DNA of 32,831 nucleotides. It comes from Dechloromonas denitrificans. GTDB lineage: Bacteria; Pseudomonadota; Gammaproteobacteria; Burkholderiales; Rhodocyclaceae. The stretch lies in NCBI RefSeq assembly GCF_001551835.1, contig NZ_LODL01000035.1:102556-135386 (forward strand), in the 5' to 3' direction. Positions 29,717 through 32,831 of this stretch are shown here, piece after piece. A program made the position numbers and the translations under genes. Positions within the stretch are counted from its first letter, which is position 1. Each line of letters starts with the position of its first letter. The notes beneath the pieces are model-generated. The model was given only the letters and a program-made list of their open reading frames with translations. It was not told the DNA's origin and searched no databases.

Positions 29717-29753
29717 ATAGCAAATTTCTATACCCGATATTTAAGCAATCAAT
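29717..29753 (+). promoter_or_regulatory. OxyR-type operator of ahpCF
   Basis: The sequence reads ATAG-N7-CTAT-N7-ATTT-N7-CAAT, which has the exact spacing of the four-quartet OxyR site ATAG-N7-CTAT-N7-ATAG-N7-CTAT; the first half is perfect, the second matches at 2 and 3 of 4. It ends right where the -35 of the ahpC promoter would begin, the usual place for OxyR activation. Confidence 0.7.
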
Positions 29754-29776
29754 TAGCCCAATCGACGCGTCGCTCC

Positions 29777-29782
29777 TAATAT
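29777..29782 (+). promoter_or_regulatory. Probable ahpC promoter (-10 element)
   Basis: TAATAT (4 of 6 to TATAAT) stands 17 bp after a very poor -35 position (TAGCCC, 29754-29759), which abuts the OxyR-type site. A weak -35 beside an activator site is typical of an activator-dependent promoter. Start of transcription would be near 29789, with a leader of about 35 nt. The rest of the 305-bp nap-ahp spacer holds no gene. Confidence 0.55.
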
Positions 29783-29823
29783 GGCGTTGTGTTCAATTTC
29801 CAACACCCACTCAGGAGAAAACA

Positions 29824-30387
29824 ATGTCCCTCATCAACACCCAAGTTCAACCATTCAAGGCCCAGGCTTTCCACAACGGCAAGTTCATCGAAGTCACTGA
29901 AGCCAGCCTGAAGGGCAAGTGGTCCGTCGTGATCTTCATGCCGGCCGCCTTCACCTTCAACTGCCCGACCGAAATCGAGGATGCCGCCAACAACTACGCC
30001 GCATTCCAGAAGGCTGGCACCGAGGTGTACATCGTCACTACCGACACCCACTTCTCGCACAAGGTCTGGCACGAAACCTCGCCGGCCGTCGGCAAGGCCC
30101 AGTTCCCACTGATCGGCGACCCGACCCACCAGCTGACCCGCGCTTTCGACGTGCATATCGACTCCGAAGGCCTGGCCCTGCGCGGCACCTTCGTGATCAA
30201 CCCGGATGGCGTGATCAAGACCGTCGAAATCCACTCCAACGAAATAGCCCGTGACATTTCCGAGACCCTGCGCAAGCTGCAGGCCGCTCAGTACACCGCC
30301 GCCCACCCGAACGAAGTCTGCCCGGCCAAGTGGCACGAAGGTGATGCCACTCTGGCACCGTCGCTGGACCTGGTGGGCAAGATCTAA
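29824..30387 (+). CDS. ahpC: Alkyl hydroperoxide reductase peroxiredoxin subunit AhpC
   Basis: AhpC reduces hydrogen peroxide, organic peroxides and peroxynitrite in the cytoplasm and is recycled by AhpF. It is 187 residues, identical in length to the E. coli protein, and starts with the same MSLINT. The peroxidatic Cys47 sits in [11 protein letters not shown] and the resolving Cys166 in EVCPAKW; the active-site Thr44 and Arg120 are also present, and the C-terminus [11 protein letters not shown] is conserved. SD AGGAGA lies 6 nt before the ATG. An OxyR-type site precedes it, and ahpF follows after a 137-nt structured spacer. Confidence 0.97.
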   Translation: MSLINTQVQPFKAQAFHNGKFIEVTEASLKGKWSVVIFMPAAFTFNCPTEIEDAANNYAAFQKAGTEVYIVTTDTHFSHKVWHETSPAVGKAQFPLIGDPTHQLTRAFDVHIDSEGLALRGTFVINPDGVIKTVEIHSNEIARDISETLRKLQAAQYTAAHPNEVCPAKWHEGDATLAPSLDLVGKI

Positions 30388-30410
30388 ACCCGCCGTTTGC
30401 CAGGAATTCC

Positions 30411-30510
30411 GCCGCGCCCACTCGGGCGTGGCTGGATTTCAGCGATTTGCTGCGGTCGACCGCAGGACTGGCCGATATTCGATGGCCAGGGCAAATCAGT
30501 GAAATTCAGC
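30411..30510 (+). other. Highly structured element between ahpC and ahpF (hairpin plus three-way junction)
   Basis: Four stems can be drawn. Hairpin A: GCCGCGCCC (30411-30419) with GGGCGTGGC (30424-30432), 9 bp, one G-U. Closing stem B: GCTGGATTTCA (30431-30441) with TGAAATTCAGC (30500-30510), 11 bp, one G-U, continuing after a 2x2 internal loop as GATTTGC (30444-30450) with GCAAATC (30491-30497). Inside B are hairpin C, TGCGG-TCGA-CCGCA (30451-30464), and hairpin D, CTGGCC (30468-30473) with GGCCAG (30484-30489). A and B share two bases. The closing stem ends two bases before the ahpF SD (AAGGA, 30513-30517). It may be an RNA element controlling the AhpC:AhpF ratio or a small palindromic repeat; no family is recognised. 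Confidence 0.7.
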
Positions 30511-30524
30511 ACAAGGAAAACATC

Positions 30525-32078
30525 ATGCTCGACGCCAACATCAAGGCTCAACTCAAGGCCTACCTCGAAAAACTGCAACGCCCGATCGAACTCGTCGCCT
30601 CGCTTGACGACAGTGCCAAGGCGCAGGAAATGCGCGGCCTGCTGGTCGACATAACTGCCCTTTCCAGCAAAGTCAGCCTGCGCGAAAACGGCAACGCCAC
30701 CTTGCGCCCCTCCTTCGCCATCGGCCAGCCCGGTGAAGCGCCGCGCATCACCTTTGCCGGCATCCCTATGGGTCACGAATTCACCTCGCTGGTCCTCGCC
30801 CTGCTGCAAACCGGCGGCCACCCGCCCAAGGTCGATGCCGCCGTGATCGAGCAGATCAAGGCCCTGCCCGGCAGTTTCAATTTCGAGACTTTCATCTCGC
30901 TGTCCTGCCACAACTGCCCGGATGTTGTGCAGGCGCTCAACCTGATGGCCGTGCTCAACCCCAACGTGACCAGCACCATGATCGACGGCGGCATGTTCCA
31001 GGGTGAAGTCGAGCGCCGCAAGATCATGGCCGTGCCGACCGTTTTCCAGGGTGACGCCGAATTCGGCGCCGGCCGGATGAGCATCGAGGAAATCATCGCC
31101 AAGCTCGACACTGGCGCCGCCGCCCGCGACGCCGAAAAGATCAATGCCAAGGAAGCCTACGACGTGCTCGTCGTCGGCGGCGGCCCGGCCGGCGCTGCAG
31201 CCGCCATCTACGCTGCCCGCAAGGGCATCCGCACCGGTCTGCTGGCCGAGCGCTTCGGCGGCCAGGTCATGGACACGCTGGCGATCGAGAACTTCATTTC
31301 AGTCAAGGCCACCGATGGCCCGAAACTGGCCATGGGCCTCGAAGAACACGTCAAGGATTACGACGTCGACGTGATGAACCTGCAACGCGCCACACAACTG
31401 ATCCCCGGCGACCTCATCGAGATCAAGCTCGAAAATGGTGCCTCGGTGAAAAGCAAATCCGTCATCCTCTCCACCGGCGCCCGCTGGCGCGAAATGAACG
31501 TGCCCGGCGAGCAGGAATACCGCGGCAAAGGCGTCGCCTACTGCCCGCACTGCGACGGCCCACTGTTCAAGGGCAAGCGCGTGGCGGTCATCGGCGGCGG
31601 CAACTCCGGGGTCGAAGCGGCGATCGACCTCGCCGGCATCGTCGGCCATGTCACGCTGCTTGAATTCGACGGCCAGCTACGCGCCGACGCCGTGCTGCAG
31701 AAAAAACTGCACAGCCTGCCCAACGTGACGGTCATCGTCAAAGCGCTATCGACCGAAGTCACCGGCAACGGCGAGAAAGTCAACGGGCTGATCTATAAGG
31801 ATCGCGACACCGACGAAGTGAAGCGCATCGATCTCGAAGGCATCTTCGTACAGATCGGCCTGCTACCCAACACGGACTGGCTCAAAGGCACGGTCGGCCT
31901 GTCCAACCGCGGCGAAATCGAAATCGATGCCAAGGGCCAGACCGACGTACCCGGCGTCTTCGCCGCCGGCGACTGCACAACTGTGCCCTACAAGCAGATC
32001 ATCATCGCCATGGGCGCCGGCGCCACCGCCTCGCTCGCCGCCTTTGACCACCTGATCCGGACCTCGGCCCCCGCCTGA
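30525..32078 (+). CDS. ahpF: Alkyl hydroperoxide reductase subunit F (AhpF, NADH:AhpC oxidoreductase)
   Basis: AhpF uses NADH and FAD to reduce oxidised AhpC. The 517-residue protein has the tandem thioredoxin-fold N-terminal domain with redox site CHNC (Cys128, Cys131) and a thioredoxin-reductase-like body with FAD motif GGGPAG (218-223), redox site CPHC (Cys340, Cys343), NAD motif GGGNSG (357-362) and the closing FAD motif [14 protein letters not shown]. The start at 30525 ([17 protein letters not shown]) aligns with the family and has SD AAGGA; the frame extends 26 codons upstream, but through the structured spacer. It ends at a strong terminator. Confidence 0.97.
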   Translation: MLDANIKAQLKAYLEKLQRPIELVASLDDSAKAQEMRGLLVDITALSSKVSLRENGNATLRPSFAIGQPGEAPRITFAGIPMGHEFTSLVLALLQTGGHPPKVDAAVIEQIKALPGSFNFETFISLSCHNCPDVVQALNLMAVLNPNVTSTMIDGGMFQGEVERRKIMAVPTVFQGDAEFGAGRMSIEEIIAKLDTGAAARDAEKINAKEAYDVLVVGGGPAGAAAAIYAARKGIRTGLLAERFGGQVMDTLAIENFISVKATDGPKLAMGLEEHVKDYDVDVMNLQRATQLIPGDLIEIKLENGASVKSKSVILSTGARWREMNVPGEQEYRGKGVAYCPHCDGPLFKGKRVAVIGGGNSGVEAAIDLAGIVGHVTLLEFDGQLRADAVLQKKLHSLPNVTVIVKALSTEVTGNGEKVNGLIYKDRDTDEVKRIDLEGIFVQIGLLPNTDWLKGTVGLSNRGEIEIDAKGQTDVPGVFAAGDCTTVPYKQIIIAMGAGATASLAAFDHLIRTSAPA

Positions 32079-32099
32079 GAATCCGGCCTCGCCCGTAAT

Positions 32100-32138
32100 A
32101 CAGCCCGCAGAATTCGCTTCTGCGGGCTGTTATTTTTT
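32100..32138 (+). terminator. Rho-independent terminator of ahpCF
   Basis: A 13-bp perfect stem (ACAGCCCGCAGAA / TTCTGCGGGCTGT) with a 5-nt TTCGC loop is followed by TATTTTTT. It begins 22 nt after the ahpF stop. Confidence 0.93.
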
Positions 32139-32152
32139 GGGGAACGCATGGC

Positions 32153-32158
32153 TATACT
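32153..32158 (+). promoter_or_regulatory. Possible promoter -10 of the thioesterase gene
   Basis: TATACT (5 of 6) lies 31 bp before the ATG and just after the ahpCF terminator, giving a leader of about 24 nt. The matching -35 position falls in the T-rich terminator tail (TTATTT, 17 bp away) and is weak. Confidence 0.42.
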
Positions 32159-32188
32159 GCCTTCGCCACACCAATAGGAAATTGACGC

Positions 32189-32680
32189 ATGCACCTCCCC
32201 AAACATCAACTCGCCATGACCGTCCTGATGACGCCGGACATGGCCAACTTCTCCGGCAATGTCCATGGCGGCACCATCCTCAAGCTGCTCGACCAGGTCG
32301 CCTACGCCTGCGCCAGCCGCTACGCCAGCCAGTATGTCGTCACCCTGTCCGTCGACCAGGTCATGTTCCGCCAACCCATCCACGTCGGCGAACTGGTCAC
32401 CTTCCTGGCCTCGATCAACTACACCGGCAATACCTCGATGGAAGTCGGCGTCAAAGTCCTCACCGAGGACATCCGGGCGCAAGTGATCCGCCACGCCAAT
32501 AGCTGCTTCTTCACGATGGTAGCCGTAGACGAACAAGGCCAGCCGACCGTGGTCCCCGCCCTCACCCCGCAAACCCCCGACGAGCTCCGCCGCCACCAGG
32601 CCGCCCAGATCCGGCGCGACCTGCGTAAGGAATTCGAGATCCGGCAACGCCAGCTGAAGCCGGCTGCGCCGAAAACCTAA
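32189..32680 (+). CDS. Hotdog-fold acyl-CoA thioesterase
   Basis: The protein hydrolyses acyl-CoA thioesters; the family (YciA/ACOT-like, cytosolic hexameric hotdog enzymes) acts on medium- to long-chain or short-chain acyl-CoA, and the substrate cannot be read from sequence. The 163 residues contain the family motif MTPDMANFSGNVHGGTILKL (14-33), with Asn24, His26-Gly27-Gly28 and Asp35 in LLDQVAY, followed by the conserved VDQVMFRQPIHVGE segment. A charged helical tail (about 130-155) extends past the hotdog domain. SD AGGAA stands 8 nt before the ATG. It is a single-gene unit bounded by terminators on both sides. Confidence 0.92.
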   Translation: MHLPKHQLAMTVLMTPDMANFSGNVHGGTILKLLDQVAYACASRYASQYVVTLSVDQVMFRQPIHVGELVTFLASINYTGNTSMEVGVKVLTEDIRAQVIRHANSCFFTMVAVDEQGQPTVVPALTPQTPDELRRHQAAQIRRDLRKEFEIRQRQLKPAAPKT

Positions 32681-32691
32681 GTACGGCACCA

Positions 32692-32723
32692 GCCATGTGC
32701 CACACCTTTGTGTCGCACATGGC
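32692..32723 (+). repeat. Inverted repeat after the thioesterase gene
   Basis: GCCATGTGCCACAC (32692-32705) pairs with GTGTCGCACATGGC (32710-32723): 13 of 14 bp with a CTTT loop and one C-C mismatch. No T-run follows, but a second hairpin with a T-run lies 10 bp on. Confidence 0.65.
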
Positions 32724-32733
32724 GCGACCGGCA

Positions 32734-32777
32734 AATGAAAAAGCCGCGGCCCCTTTCGGATCAGCGGCTTTTTCATT
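32734..32777. terminator. Bidirectional Rho-independent terminator
   Basis: A 14-bp perfect stem, AATGAAAAAGCCGC / GCGGCTTTTTCATT, with a 16-nt loop. A-run and T-run lie within the arms, so it can stop transcription from either side: the thioesterase gene from the left, and any convergent gene beyond the right edge. The remaining 54 bp to the edge hold only a 5-bp hairpin (GCCCT-ATTG-AGGGC, 32784-32797). Confidence 0.82.
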
Positions 32778-32831
32778 GTAAGCGCCCTATTGAGGGCAGT
32801 CTATTCGGCGACTCATGAACGCGTGAAACTT

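Noticed and set aside
29303..29779. 158-codon plus-strand frame over napD and the nap-ahp spacer
   Set aside because: Its first half is antisense to napD and its second half covers the FNR- and OxyR-type sites; no SD or domain.

Overview
The window is a stretch of chromosome from a GC-rich betaproteobacterium, most likely Rhodocyclales (Dechloromonas/Azonexus-like). This rests on the gene order (complete dcw cluster, then lpxC, a DUF721/dciA gene, secA and argJ), the protein sequences, and a compact napDABC operon next to a peroxide-defence operon. It is a core-genome region. I see no insertion sequence, prophage, CRISPR array, tRNA or rRNA.

Layout. 1-3980 (minus): argJ (running off the left edge by only one or two codons) and secA. 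4198-4632 (plus): a dciA-like gene, overlapping tail-to-tail with a 62-residue two-helix membrane protein (minus) that follows lpxC. 4814-22209 (minus): lpxC and the cell-wall/division cluster, read in the order mraZ, rsmH, ftsL, ftsI, murE, murF, mraY, murD, ftsW, murG, murC, ddl, ftsQ, ftsA, ftsZ. Almost every junction is a start/stop overlap. 22210-22284 holds a clear mraZ promoter studded with MraZ-type GTGGG boxes. 22284-22686 is a non-coding stretch. 22730-25377 (minus): dsbC, a UbiH-type FAD hydroxylase, a Gly/Asn-rich disordered protein and an HU protein with a basic tail. 25601-29518 (minus): napD-napA-napB-napC, the periplasmic nitrate reductase. 29824-32078 (plus): ahpC and ahpF, divergent from nap. 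32189-32680 (plus): a hotdog acyl-CoA thioesterase.

How it fits together. The dcw genes make UDP-MurNAc-pentapeptide (MurC-F, Ddl) and lipid I/II (MraY, MurG), polymerise and cross-link septal peptidoglycan (FtsW, FtsI), and build the divisome (FtsL, FtsQ, FtsA, FtsZ). MraZ sits at the head as the probable autoregulator, and lpxC adds lipid A synthesis. The nap operon couples quinol oxidation (NapC) through NapB to nitrate reduction (NapA), with NapD as chaperone. The nap/ahp divergent region carries a near-consensus FNR-type site on the nap side and an OxyR-type site on the ahp side, so one 305-bp spacer appears to split low-oxygen respiration from peroxide defence.

The least explained item is a roughly 100-nt highly structured element between ahpC and ahpF (30411-30510). 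It comprises a 9-bp hairpin and, sharing two bases with it, a long closing stem that encloses two further hairpins and ends two bases before the ahpF ribosome binding site. Other points worth attention are the 18-20 bp spaced MraZ boxes, the small LpxC-linked membrane protein, the disordered protein that starts just past the HU terminator without a visible Shine-Dalgarno, and a patch of unusual codons in rsmH.
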